Source: Symsagittifera roscoffensis
Lineage: Eukaryota; Xenacoelomorpha; Acoela; Convolutidae
DNA length: 64,000 nucleotides
Assembly (NCBI RefSeq): GCF_963678635.1
Contig: NC_087064.1
Coordinates: 34,200,369 to 34,264,368 of the forward strand
Direction: 5' to 3'
The notes beneath the pieces are model-generated. The model searched no databases. It was not told the DNA's origin and saw nothing but the letters and a program-made list of their open reading frames with translations. The stretch's first letter is position 1. Each line of letters opens with the position of its first letter. Positions 1 through 11,724 of the stretch are shown here, piece by piece. Position numbers and translations under genes: made by a program.

Positions 1-3000
1 TAATAATCCGTATTTATTTCAATGTAAATTAGTGTAAACGGAAAAACCGACCCATTTTATTGACTTCTCTATCTTTTTCGAAACGTCTTGAAATCCATGT
101 TTTGGTACTACGATATTTGATTCAATACGAGCAAAAAATATTCCCATTTAAAGATATCGGGAGGGTCGGAACAAGAGATGCCTCAGTTTTATCGGCCATG
201 ATCTTTAAATTTCTACGTATAATTCATTCTTGGGACTTCTACCTCTTAGGAATGAGTTGACGCGCCCAGATACATTTCAAATCAAGTCCCATGCCCGCCA
301 AGCATGGTAGCTTGATTGCTGCGACATCGGGAAACCAGTTATGACTTCTATCATACCGGGGATGTTTTGTCTTGGGATTTTTATCTGGCTAATAATGTAC
401 CTTTTAAAAAAATTCAAAATCAAACAAAATGGGCTGAAACTTAGAAATAATTGGTATTTAAAGGGTGTAGTAAAATTATAGGCAACCTATTTAGAAAAAA
501 AACACACAATCAGTATAGTCTACGTCTACCAAATATTTATTTTGTTATGCTGATCATGTTTCCAAGATAAGCTACAATTTTAAATTATTATTTCAAATTT
601 AAGCAGGCAACAACTAGCACTTTTTCAGACCGCTAATTTTATGACCAAAGGCTTCTCTTCGCCTCTGTAGAATGCCGTTCTTATATGTAGTAAATTTTTA
701 CATCTATATAATGACTTACGTTAGCACTTGGGTCTCTCTATTGACCCAAGCACTGCTACTGAGGGTGCAATTCTAAGTTGAGAGAGTCGCTGCTTTGGCA
801 ACGGTTAAATACAAGTAGTAACAAGAAGAAGGATAGGAAGAGAGAGACAGAGAAATATGGGCACGTGAGAGAAGAAAGTTCTACTGCAGAGTTGAACCGC
901 CGAGTGAGGGAACTGTCTAGGACCTACACGTTTCTCTATTTATGCTGGGGCTGCAGAAGTTGCCCACAAATGTTTGGCTAATCAAAATTGCTCAATCTGA
1001 TAGCAATTTTCAACTGAACTTTAACCGGATTTTTTGAAACTCAAAAAAAAAATACATGCCCTGAAAGCTCTTTGAATTTCTAGAACAATTTATGATTGGC
1101 ATTTTGTTGTTTATGATTGGCACTTTAAACTTTTGCTGTTCGATAGTGGAGTTTGCCTTCTTTTTAACAAAGGAAACGAGCTGAACTTGAAAAGAAAACA
1201 ACAACCAAACCGCTAAAAAGTAAATTTGAACCTGAACAAAATTTAAGACTTTACCTAAAAAAGAACAAAAAAATATCGCGACCTATATAAGAGTCTGAAC
1301 TACATTCATCAACTCTGAACGGCCTAAACAGCAATTTGCAGCCTATTTTTTGGCCAACAGATCCGAGAAACTGTATACAAACTGATACTTTGGACTGGAA
1401 CATATATGACTGGACTTCAACTAGCATCCATCTATGCTACCTTAGTTAGCGTGTAATAAAAAAACCTCCGAAGTGCTTCCGGAACACATGCTTGGAGCAA
1501 TGAGGCAACTGGAGGATTGAGCCAGGGTATATAAATTTCAAAAAGAAAGCAATAGCAGGTTGCTGTGCACAGAATGTTCCAATCAACTTTTTTGCCAAGC
1601 ACTGAGAGAGGATTAAATTAGATAATTTTCAAAACTGAACTGATTATGGGTAAAATGCAGCTTCAAATGCAGTAGAATTAATTATGACTCTGTGAAATAA
1701 GTGTAAACTCCGTGTAATAATCCGTATTTATTTCAATGTAAATTAGTGTAAACGGAAAAACCGACCCATTTTATTGACTTCTCTATCTTTTTCGAAATGT
1801 CTTGAAATGCATGTTTTGGTACTACGATAGTTGATTCCATACGAGCAAAAAACATTCCCATTTAAAGATATCGGGAGGGTCGGAACAAGAGATGCCTCAG
1901 TTTTATCGGCCATGATCTTTAAATTTCTACGTATAATTCATTCTTGGGACTTCTACCTCTAAGGAATGAGTTGACGCGCCCAGATACATTTCAAATCAAG
2001 TCCCATGCCCGCCAAGCATGGTAGCTTGATTGCTGCGACATCGGGAAACCAGTTATGACTTCTATCATACCGGGGATGTTTTGTCTTGGGATTTTTATCT
2101 GGCTAATAATGTACCTTTTAAAAAAAATTCAAAATCAAACAAAATGGGCTGAAACTTAGAAATAATTGGTATTTAAAGGGTGTAGTAAAATTATAGGCAA
2201 CCTATTTAGAAAAAAAACACACAATCAGTATAGTCTACGTCTACCAAATATTTATTTTGTTATGCTGATCATGTTTCCAAGATAAGCTACAATTTTAAAT
2301 TATTATTTCAAATTTAAGCAGGCAACAACTAGCACTTTTTCAGACCGCTAATTTTATGACCAAAGGCTTCTCTTCGCCTCTGTAGAATGCCGTTCTTATA
2401 TGTAGTAAATTTTTACATCTATATAATGACTTACGTTAGCACTTGGGTCTCTCTATTGACCCAAGCACTGCTACTGAGGGTGCAATTCTAAGTTGAGAGA
2501 GTCGCTGCTTTGGCAACGGTTAAATACAAGTAGTAACAAGAAGAAGGATAGGAAGAGAGAGACAGAGAAATATGGGCACGTGAGAGAAGAAAGTTCTACT
2601 GCAGAGTTGAACCGCCGAGTGAGGGAACTGTCTAGGACCTACACGTTTCTCTATTTATGCTGGGGCTGCAGAAGTTGCCCACAAATGTTTGGCTAATCAA
2701 AATTGCTCAATCTGATAGCAATTTTCAACTGAACTTTAACCGGATTTTTTGAAACTCAAAAAAAAAATACATGCCCTGAAAGCTCTTTGAATTTCTAGAA
2801 CAATTTATGATTGGCATTTTGTTGTTTATGATTGGCACTTTAAACTTTTGCTGTTCGATAGTGGAGTTTGCCTTCTTTTTAACAAAGGAAACGAGCTGAA
2901 CTTGAAAAGAAAACAACAACCAAACCGCTAAAAAGTAAATTTGAACCTGAACAAAATTTAAGACTTTACCTAAAAAAGAACAAAAAAATATCGCGACCTA

Positions 3001-4467
3001 TATAAGAGTCTGAACTACATTCATCAACTCTGAACGGCCTAAACAGCAATTTGCAGCCTATTTTTTGGCCAACAGATCCGAGAAACTGTATACAAACTGA
3101 TACTTTGGACTGGAACATATATGACTGGACTTCAACTAGCATCCATCTATGCTACCTTAGTTAGCGTGTAATAAAAAAACCTCCGAAGTGCTTCCGGAAC
3201 ACATGCTTGGAGCAATGAGGCAACTGGAGGATTGAGCCAGGGTATATAAATTTCAAAAAGAAAGCAATAGCAGGTTGCTGTGCACAGAATGTTCCAATCA
3301 ACTTTTTTGCCAAGCACTGAGAGAGGATTAAATTAGATAATTTTCAAAACTGAACTGATTATGGGTAAAATGCAGCTTCAAATGCAGTAGAATTAATTAT
3401 GACTCTGTGAAATAAGTGTAAAATCCGTGTAATAATCCGTATTTATTTCAATGTAAATTAGTGTAAACGGAAAAACCGACCCATTTTATTGACTTCTCTA
3501 TCTTTTTCGAAATGTCTTGAAATGCATGTTTTGGTACTACGATAGTTGATTCCATACGAGCAAAAAACATTCCCATTTAAAGATATCGGGAGGGTCGGAA
3601 CAAGAGATGCCTCAGTTTTATCGGCCATGATCTTTAAATTTCTACGTATAATTCATTCTTGGGACTTCTACCTCTAAGGAATGAGTTGACGCGCCCAGAT
3701 ACATTTCAAATCAAGTCTTATGCCCGCCAAGCATGGTAGCCTGATTGCTGCGACATCGCGAAACCAGTTATGACTTACATCATACCGGGGATGTTTTGTC
3801 TTGGGATTTTTATCTGGCTATTAATGTACCTTTTAAAAAAATTCAAAATCAAACAAAATGGGCTGAAACTTAGAAATAATTGGTATTAAAAAGGGTGTAG
3901 TAAAATTATAGGCAACCTATTTAGAAAAAAAAACACACAATCAGTATAGTCTACGTCTACCAAATATTTATTTTGTTATGCTGATCATGTTTCGAAGGTT
4001 TGCTACAATTTTAAATTATTATTTCAAATTTAAGCAGGCAACAACTAGCACTTTTTCAGACCGCTAATTTTATGACCAAAGGCTTCTCTTCGCCTCTGTA
4101 GAATGCCGTTCTTATCTGTAGTAAATTTTTACATCTATGTTGACTTACGTTAGCACTTGGGTCCTCTCTATTGACCCAAGCACTGCTACTGAGGGTGCAA
4201 TTCTAAGTTGAGAGAGTCGCTGCTTTGGCAACGGTTAAAAACAAGAAGTAGTAACAAAAGAAGGATAGGAAGAGAGAGACAGAGAAATATGGGCACGTGA
4301 GAGAAGAAAGTTCTACTGCAGAGTTGAACCGCCGAGTGAGGGAACTGTCTAGGACCTACACGTTTCTCTATTTATGCTGGGGCTGCAGAAGTTGCCCACA
4401 AATGTTTGGCTAATCAAAATTGCTCAATCTGATAGCAATTTTCAACTGAACTTTAACCGGATTTTTT
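1..4467. repeat. Tandem array of a ~1,715 bp unit (2 full copies, 1 partial)
   Basis: Units begin with taataatccgtatttatttc at 1, 1715 and 3430. Copies 1 and 2 differ by only a few scattered substitutions. Copy 3 carries more changes and small indels, and homology stops abruptly after aaccggatttttt near 4467. Each unit contains a perfect hairpin (cttgggtc/gacccaag, 727-734 with 743-750 in copy 1), a palindromic ccgaagtgcttccgg (1468-1482) and a stretch of about 300 bp (1010-1330) related to dispersed repeats at 5640-6010 and 25750-26110. Open frames in it are short, lack an ATG, and show no recognisable protein. Because position 1 is itself a unit start, the array may continue to the left of the window. 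Confidence 0.95.
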
Positions 4468-4542
4468 CTCTATCTATGCATCTTTCACCCAAAAGTTAAC
4501 CAAGTTTTCGACATGCTTGGTGGTATATTAACAACAAAATCT

Positions 4543-5456
4543 ACACAGAGGCGAAGCGGAGCTTCGCACCACTTGCGATTAAACACAAACATATACAAAC
4601 CCTGAGGTCGAAAAAATGGAAAACGAAAAAATTAGTTCTACCAAAAATTAAATTTTCGTAAGCCTCGATAGAAGTTCAGTCAAGGCTAACATGGCTGAAA
4701 TTTGAGTATTAAATTAGCAACGGAACAAACCTTACCCGACACAAGTTGACCAGAAGAAAATATGGTTTCAAATCCCACTTGAGACTAAAATAAACAACAG
4801 TTGTCTTTTCAACTACAAGGAAAGTTGCCTACAGCACAAGAAAAGAAAAATCAGTGTTGTGGCAACTAAGCCGACAATCTTTGAGCAGACAACTGTTGCG
4901 CCAAAAATGATTGAAAAATTTTGAAAACTTTCAAGTCCACTTCCCTGGACCTACAAAGAACAACACTTGCACTTGCAAGGAAAGTTGCCTACAGGACAAA
5001 CAAAGTGTGTGATGTAAACGGAAGTCTAGTAATTCAATTTTTACAATTATTTTTTTCCAATTGCATACATACTTAAAAAACGAGGCCCGACCAAGAGTCG
5101 AACCCCATATCTTTGAGCACAAAGGTTACGACGTTAACTCTAGGCCAAGTGCAAAAGAACCTGGAGGTTGTGAAGGTTCAATAAAAAAAGCAATTGAAGA
5201 AAAGTTGAAAAATGTAATAAAAGATGTTTACTTGGAATTTTTATTCCCGATTTCAAGACACTTGCTCTCGTAAGAGTAATAATAGCTGACTTTGTCAAAC
5301 AGGAAATTTTGCCCCTGAATTAACGCAATGTAAGCTCATCATACCATAAAACAAACCAAAACCGTTTAATCGAAAATAATTATATTCTGTGCCAAGTTAT
5401 TTACGGGAAAAAAAGTCCAACGTCCAATTGCAATACCCTTGCTTATCGCAAGGGTA
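4543..5456. repeat. Composite SINE: fold-back head, tRNA-like core, hairpin tail
   Basis: Three modules recur together elsewhere in the window. The head, at 4544-4580, has an inverted gaagc..gcttcgc followed by accacttgcga. The core, at 5082-5150, reads as a tRNA-like sequence on the minus strand with a B-box-like ggggttcgactct. The tail, near 5394-5456, runs tttacgggaaaaaaagtc and ends in the perfect hairpin cccttgc-ttatc-gcaaggg (5436-5454). The composite is long (about 900 bp), so it may hold nested insertions. Module boundaries are estimated by comparison with the other copies. Confidence 0.6.
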
Positions 5457-5639
5457 ATTACATGGATAAAACTATGGCCACAGATTACTTTAGTAGACAT
5501 AGAGAAAAAATAATTTGAGCAACTGAGCTCGTGCTACTAGAGGTTCAGCTTATACATAGCCAACAGACAGTTAGAAAAAAGTCAATGAACACAAAAAAAA
5601 CGGAAACAAAAAGCTGACTTGTTTTTTGAAAAACTTTCG

Positions 5640-6010
5640 TTTTCAAGAAAAAATAGATGCCCTTAAAGCTCTTTGGTTTTCTAAAACAATTTATTATTGG
5701 CCTTTTTTTTGATAAAATTAACCAAATTCGAGATAGTAAAAATTTTATTTCGCTGGGAAATCTGAGAATTTAATTCCACTTTCGGAGCTAGAAGTCGATC
5801 ACGTTTTTCGTGACCTTTACACTTTTGCTGTTCGATAGTGGAATTTGCCTTCCTTTTAACAAAGTAAATGATCTGAACTGAAAAAGAAATTTAAAAGTCC
5901 AGCCGCGAAAAAAGTATATTTGAGACTGAAAAAGTTTTAAGACTTTTCCTGGAAAAAAAAACGAAAAAAAAACCATCGCGACCTATATACGAGACTGGAG
6001 TACGTTCATC
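5640..6010. repeat. Dispersed repeat shared with the 1.7 kb array unit
   Basis: This stretch shares an ordered set of phrases with 1010-1330, 2725-3040, 24350-24690, 25750-26110 and 33730-34060: tgcccttaaagctctttg, gctgttcgatagtgg, ttttaacaaag, and a closing pair of half-sites gagtctgaac...gttcatc(a/g)actc that can fold. No reading frame is shared between copies, so it is treated as a non-coding dispersed repeat. It ends about 320 bp short of the stop codon of the neighbouring minus-strand SNARE gene. Confidence 0.6.
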
Positions 6011-6328
6011 AACTGTTAAGACAGAACGCATTTCTTTACTAATTTTCGTACATAATATTTTCTACCAAATAGCTAGCGCTGATCGGTTTTCAAAAGAATG
6101 TTCGCTAACGGTGTCGCATATGTGGTAAAACACTGGTTGGCTGTATAGATCTGACCAACTTGCATGCCGGTCCTTTTCGTTTAAACAAACCGTCTCGCAC
6201 TCAAAAAATCAAGCAGGATAAAAATTAATTCTACAATAGAGCGTTGTTGACATTCAGAAAATAGGAACTCTAAATCCAGAAGAATGATTGCGACTGTTCT
6301 GTGCTATAAATATTAACAATTTCTGATC

Positions 6329-8472
6329 TCATTTGATGAACTTGATATAAATAACTGCGAACAAGATGATGATTTCGAACAGAATGATCCCCATCAGCAA
6401 CAACTTGTTTGAAATTACTCTGAAACACAAACATACACGGTTTGACACATCTCGATATCAAGTCAAAATGTTCGCAGCTACAAACTGAGTCGTTAATTAT
6501 AAAATGATAACGACGAAAAATCAAAATGAAGAAGCATTTTGTCTAACCTGCGGTGCATGGTGTTAAGGAGTTTGCGAGACTTTGACAACTCGGCTTTCGT
6601 GTCATCCAGCTGAAGCAAAAAGAAAACGTGTCTGACTACCTTGAAGTTATTCTATTCATAATCTGAGTACTGTTGTAGCAATAGTGCTCTATGATTAAAA
6701 CCGAAAGGAAAAAATTTTGCAGAGGTTGAAAACTCGACTATGAAAATGATTGTACCAAATTTCAACTAAGACCATGACGAAACTGAGCCATATACGAGAG
6801 GATTGACAAATTTACAATCAGCTCATTCCTCAGGACAAGGAAATGTTTACTCAGCCTCAAACAACGAGCAACCCAGAACAATGAAGAACTATAGTTTACC
6901 TTTCGACTGGTTCTCTGGAGCTGTTCCCTCTGGGTTCCCAACTCGCCCAGGATCTCCACGCCTATCTCCTCGTTCTCGGCCGCCACCCGCTGAGTCCTGG
7001 CCACACTCTCGCTCGCTCTGTTCAACACATCTGTGCCAAACATCACCTGCTGTCTCTGTCGATCCTCAAGAGTCTAGAAATCTCATCATTTGTAGCTTAT
7101 TTCAACAAAGACATGAGTATCTAGTGATTTTTTTACTTCCCAAAACATGGAAAAAGTTTCTAACAAAACGATGAAATGGCTTGAAATTCTGGATTCAGTT
7201 GTCGCACAACCAGAATTTTCACAAAAACCAATCATTCAAGGAATGAAAAATTTGTTATTGAGTTAATCGAGTAGCGATAACTAAAAAATGGCTATTTCAA
7301 ATCTGGAAGAGATAACAAACACAGTAGAAAGAGAGAAGATAGACAATCCTAAACTTAGCAGCAGTAATTCTCAGCTGACTTACTGCAATGTCTGCTCTTG
7401 GGTCGTAGATACTGCTACTTCCAGGAAACCCTCCGCCCCTCGATATACTCTGGTTGGTTCGCACTGACTTCTACAAAATAAAAATGGCACAAATTAAAAA
7501 CACCTGCTCACTTGCAGAAAGCATGTCAGACATTCGAAATGTCTAGTAAATGTTAGTAGCGATCAGCATATCATAAGGCAAAAAAATATCAGATTGAAAA
7601 TAGCATCAAAAATTAAAAATTTTAGTTATGATTTATGCCACGCAAGGACGAAGTCTCTTTGAACTTTTGTTCCTGAAGTGAAAACCCCATATAGTTGATT
7701 GGCTGTTGCTGGCCCATCATACGAGCCCTAGTGAAAAATTGATTGATCAAAGAGAGATGCACGAACAATCTCTCGGTTGATGGTGTCGACGTCTCTCTGC
7801 AGCGAGCGTAGCTTGGCATTCATCATGGTCCTGTATTCTGCTGGTGCCACTGACACCTCCCTTTCCATGCTTTGCAGCTGAAACAAACAATCAGTCTAAT
7901 CACTTATAGTTTTCAGACTCCCTGACACAGCAGAAGCAAGCAGTAAAAAGCGGTGACTTCATTAACTAAGCTACACAACTTCAAAAATAAGACCAAGTCC
8001 ACTGAAAAAATTCGTTTTCAACAAGGGAACAGACTCGATTTTTTTACACAACTCATAACAATACAACAATCCCGTCTTGGAAGAAAAGCATGCAGCCTAG
8101 TTAGCTGCCTAGTTAGAAAACTTAAAGACATTACATAAACTTTACAAACTTTAACACATTATATGAACTTAGTAGAACAAACTTGTTATTGATATTAGAA
8201 ATACTTTTGTAATACGATCATGCCTAGCAGCCGACCAACCAAAGACAATCACACTCATTGCTGATACAAGAAGTTCTCGGAGCAATTATTTCCCGAAACA
8301 AACTAACTTGTCTGTAAGCAGCTTCGACTCCTCGTTCCGTTTCGCCAAGCAGTCTCTCACATTCATCCGGAGATGTCTGGGCGGACTTGAGTTTGCGAGA
8401 TATTCTGTTCTTGTAGTCTGCCACAAATGAAGCCACATTCTCTTTCGTCCGCTCAAAATTCTCTGAAGACAT
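6329..8472 (-). CDS. VTI1B: Vti1b-type Qb-SNARE (vesicle transport through interaction with t-SNAREs), 6 exons
   Basis: A Qb-SNARE acting in fusion of endosomal and trans-Golgi vesicles. Exons on the minus strand are 8472-8308, 7877-7767, 7470-7384, 7073-6900, 6609-6548 and 6419-6329. All introns are GT-AG and all phases join, giving 229 aa and a TGA stop, close to the usual length of about 230 aa. Residues 1-90 match the Vti1 N-terminal three-helix domain (MSSENFERTKENVASF; LQSMEREVSVAPAEYRTMM). The SNARE helix spans about 138-200 (LNRASESVARTQRVAAENEE, then GELGTQREQLQRT, with Q169 the likely zero-layer glutamine). A C-terminal anchor follows at about 206-226, with only three residues after it. 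NKLLL before the anchor and the SNARE sequence fit Vti1b better than Vti1a. The start is the first ATG after an upstream AG, and the next residues resemble the family N terminus. The gene looks intact. Confidence 0.95.
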
Positions 8473-8495
8473 GGTTAATCTGAAAACAAAATATT
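8473..8495 (-). promoter_or_regulatory. Splice-acceptor-like site 7 nt upstream of the Vti1b ATG
   Basis: Read on the minus strand, a T-rich stretch ending ttttcag (AG at 8481-8480) is followed by only attaacc and then the ATG at 8472. This is either the acceptor of a 5-prime UTR intron or a spliced-leader trans-splice site. The very short distance to the ATG is typical of trans-spliced mRNAs, but no leader sequence can be identified from this window. Confidence 0.5.
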
Positions 8496-8559
8496 CGTTT
8501 TTAACATGAGAAATCTTACACACAGCGGTAGAGACGAGCTTCCTTGGCATCTGCGATAC

Positions 8560-9161
8560 ACCCTAAAATTGGCATGGCAAGCTAGGAGACTTAAAATGAG
8601 ACGAGAACTACAAAGCAGAAAGATAACATCAACAAAAAATCGAAAAAACTGCTTTTTTTATTAGCCCCCGGTCCGGCTCAATGCGGATGACACTCGGATT
8701 CCTCCAACACTCACCGAAGTGGGATTCACTGTTGAAGGGGTCCCAGCGTCATCCGCCTCAAGGCGGAAAACTGCCTCTGCCAAAAACTTATACATGTCTC
8801 GACAAATGGATTTCAACTTGATATTCAAAAAACAATTGCCAGCGTTAAATTAGTTAGCAGTAAATAGCCAAAAAAACTCAAACAGACGTCTGTTGAAACA
8901 AAAACAAAATTATTGTCACGAAACAAATTTAGCTATAACAAAGCGTTGCAACTATAAACCATAAGATCATTTACATCACCTCACCCCAAAGAATGCACGG
9001 GTTTTAAAATCTATCAAAAACCCCAAAATCACGCAATATGAGGTCTCTGCGACAAAAAAAAAACCAGGGCCGAATTTTATTAGGCCGAATAAAATTTTGT
9101 AGCGAAAAAAAAACGGAAATTTATAGAGAACCGAAGCTCTGAAATTTGCAATTAACTGGAA
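8560..9161. other. Non-coding upstream flank of Vti1b with an imperfect fold-back at 8678-8768
   Basis: No exon is recognisable here. The striking item is an inverted repeat: gcggatgacactcgg near 8682-8696 faces ccagcgtcatccgc near 8746-8760, with extra pairing inward (ccaaca with tgttg). The arm is about 22 bp with a few mismatches, and a small perfect hairpin ccgcct-ca-aggcgg follows directly. The remainder is AT-rich sequence without a recognisable gene. Confidence 0.55.
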
Positions 9162-11310
9162 CTAGCGCATGACCCGCACCTACGGTGCTTCAAATAGATC
9201 ATTGCACGTTAGAGGAGCTTCCTAAAACATGTAATAAAAAACTTATTGCGACCATGAAGATGAACTGGGCTCATGTATCAGGCGTTTCTAATTCATAAGA
9301 AACGCCTATCTCGAAAAACGATTTGAGCAGTCAAATTTCAAGGGCAGATTTGCTACGCCGAATGCAAAAATCAAAAAATCATAAAACGCCATAGTCGATA
9401 GCCAAAATGATTTGAGCAGTCATACTTAGAGGCCAGATTTGCATCCCTTGAATGTACCCTAACAGAACCCCACAATAGTGTTAAGAAATTCAAATTCGGT
9501 TAGTTTTTTATATCTATGTTTTTTGGAAAAAAAAACATGAAAAACACCATCTCGAAAACCGTAAGTATTTGAACAGTCACACATGGAAGCTAGATTTGCA
9601 ACCACTGATATTAGGGTTGACAAGTTCAATTTCGATAATTTTTATATCTAAACTTTTTGAAAAAAAATTTTAAAACGCTTTATCTCGAAAACCATAATGA
9701 TGTGGGCTGTCATACTTGGACGCCAGATTTGAAAGCCCTGAGTTAACATTGACAGCAACCCCACTACAGCGTTGATAATTTCAAGATTAATTACTTTTGT
9801 CTACGTTTAAAAAAATGAAGAAATCAAAAAAACAAAACGCCATATCTCGAAAAGCAAAAGGATTTGAGCAGTCATACTTGGACATCAGATTTTCAACCCC
9901 TCAATTTACCTGCACAGCTACCCACTATAAGGCTGAGAATTTCATTTTGGATTAGTTTTTTTTATTTCTATGTTTTTTGAAGAAAAAAAAAATGAAAACA
10001 TCATAAGAAAGCACCATATCTTGAATACCAAAAGGATTTCAGCAGTCACAATTGGATGTCAGATTTGCCAGCCCTGAATTTATACCCTGGCCGTACCATA
10101 CAATAGGAATGAGAAGTTCATTTGGGGTTAGTTTTTTATATCTAAGTTTTTTGAAAAAAAAAAATGAAAAATCATAAAAAACGCCGTATCTCGAAAACCA
10201 AAAAGATTTGAGGCGTCATACTTCGACGCTAGATTTTCAACTATTGATTGTACCCTGATAGCACCCCACTTTAGAGTTGAGAAAATCAAGTTGGGCTAGT
10301 TTTTTCTCATACCTGACCTTTTGAAAAAAAAAATTGAAAAAAATCATAAAACGCCATATGTCAAAAACGATAAGGACTTGAGCAGTCATACTTGGACGCT
10401 GAAATTTCAACCACTGAATGTACCCTGATAGCACTCCATTACAGGGTTAAGAATTTCAAGTTTGGTTTTTTTATATCTAAGTTTTAAAAAAAAATCATAC
10501 AAAACGCCATATCTCGAAAATCAAAGAGATTTGAGCAGCCATACTTGGAGGCCAGATTTGCAATCCCTGAGCTTACCCTGATAGCACTCCAATATAGGGC
10601 TGAGAAATTCAAGTTCCGCTGGTTGTTTTATATCTAAACTTCTTTTAAAAAATTGAAAAATCATACAAACTCCATATCTCGAAAACCATAATGACTTGGG
10701 CAGTCATAATTGGACGCTAGATTTGCAACCCCTGATTAAAGCCTGATAGCATCCTACTATAGGGTTGAGAGAATCTTGTTCGGTTAATTTTTATACCTAA
10801 ATTTATTGTCAGAAAAAATTTAAAAATTATAAAAAAAATCGCCATATCTCGAAAACCAAAAAGATTGGAGCCATTATACTTAGACGCAAAAATTGCAGCC
10901 CTTGAGTTGCCCCTGATAGCACCCTACTATTGAGTTGAGAAATTCAAAAATAATTAAGTAAGTTGTGAAACATAAACTTTGATAGTTTTACGTTGCGAAA
11001 AAAGCAAAGAAAATGAAAGAGTTAAAGCATTCGAGCTCCAACAGATTCGGAAACGCTGATTTGAGTTAACTTTTCAACACTTGAAATGTTTTGGCCTTTA
11101 AACAGACCATGATAGGGACTTCTCAAACATGTGCCAAATGAAATTTCTTAAGCGTTTTATTATACGATATAGCTAAAACGTGCAAAAACACTTTCGTTAA
11201 CCATGCAAAAAATAATACGTTGAAAAATTTAAACATGCAAACGTGAGTTATCTTGAACATGTTAGCATAGGGACTTCTTAAACATGTGTCACAAGAAACG
11301 CCAATTAAAT
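9162..11310. mobile_element. Satellite-bearing element flanked by a 12 bp direct repeat
   Basis: The left end is ctagcgcatgacccgcacctacggtgc cut into parts: CTAG at 9162-9165, then a perfect hairpin gcacc-tac-ggtgc (9176-9188). The right end is ccaattaaat. The exact 12-mer aattaactggaa lies immediately outside both ends (9150-9161 and 11311-11322), as a target-site duplication would. The interior is a degenerate tandem array (9300-10960). A shorter relative with the same left end and a similar caattaaat right end lies at 39106-39829. No coding region is visible. On the minus strand the hairpin followed 10 nt later by CTAG also resembles a Helitron 3-prime end, but Helitrons make no target-site duplication. 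Confidence 0.6.
9300..10960. repeat. Degenerate tandem array, ~11 units of 150-175 bp
   Basis: Each unit carries, in order, cgccatatctcgaaaacc, gatttgagcagtcatacttg, an agatttgcaacccctga phrase, ccctgatagcaccccacta, agggttgagaatttcaag and a T/A-rich spacer. Unit starts fall near 9305, 9385, 9540, 9675, 9840, 10013, 10183, 10355, 10507, 10670 and 10841. Units are clearly diverged from one another, so the array is old. Two further diverged units lie at 39385-39720 in the sister element. No conserved reading frame runs through the units. Confidence 0.9.
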
Positions 11311-11394
11311 AATTAACTGGAATAAATCAAAATGACTATCAGTTTTAGTGACATTAATTTGAATCTGAATAAGTCCATGTTGTTGAAATTGAGC

Positions 11395-11635
11395 AGAAAA
11401 AAAGTTTAAGCAGACAGATAATAGACCGACAATTCAACTATTCCAAAAAATTTCATTATCAACAGTACTGATTTAATTACTTAACTGTACAGTAATAGCA
11501 GTAATCCAGTGGTATAATTTGAGTTTTCAAGATTTGATCATTTCAAATTATCCAAGTGAAGGTATCGAACAATTTGTTAACCCGAAAAAAAATCTATAGT
11601 CTGATTTGATTACGTTTGCTCGTAGAAAATAAAAA
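11395..11635. repeat. SINE fragment (core and tail modules)
   Basis: It has the aagcagacagataatagaccgaca phrase in shortened form (compare 37975-38010 and 40433-40465), and further on the tail phrase ttgttaacccgaaaaaaaatct followed by gatttgattacg, as in copies at 34190-34255 and 35000-35055. The tRNA-like core is not recognisable, so this is a worn or truncated copy. Confidence 0.4.
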
Positions 11636-11724
11636 GTTCTGTCGAGAGGAACTGGTTGAAATTTTCGGTTTTCCAGAATTTACAGCTGTATATCTAACTA
11701 TTCCGGTCAATTGATCATCGCAAT

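Noticed and set aside
455-490. U2 snRNA-like gtgtagta motif in the 1.7 kb unit
   Set aside because: Only the 8-mer matches. The conserved 5-prime end, Sm site and hairpins of U2 are absent.
781-981. 67-codon frame repeated in two copies of the 1.7 kb unit
   Set aside because: No ATG, broken in the third copy by indels, no protein family. The frame is kept only because the copies are nearly identical.
7622-7819. Alternative Vti1b exon after a 39 bp intron (7766-7728)
   Set aside because: It would change the frame and end early. The 7470-7384 exon joins in phase and matches the family.
9300-10960. CRISPR-like array
   Set aside because: Units are diverged over their whole length with no constant repeat and variable spacer, no cas genes, and the genome is eukaryotic.
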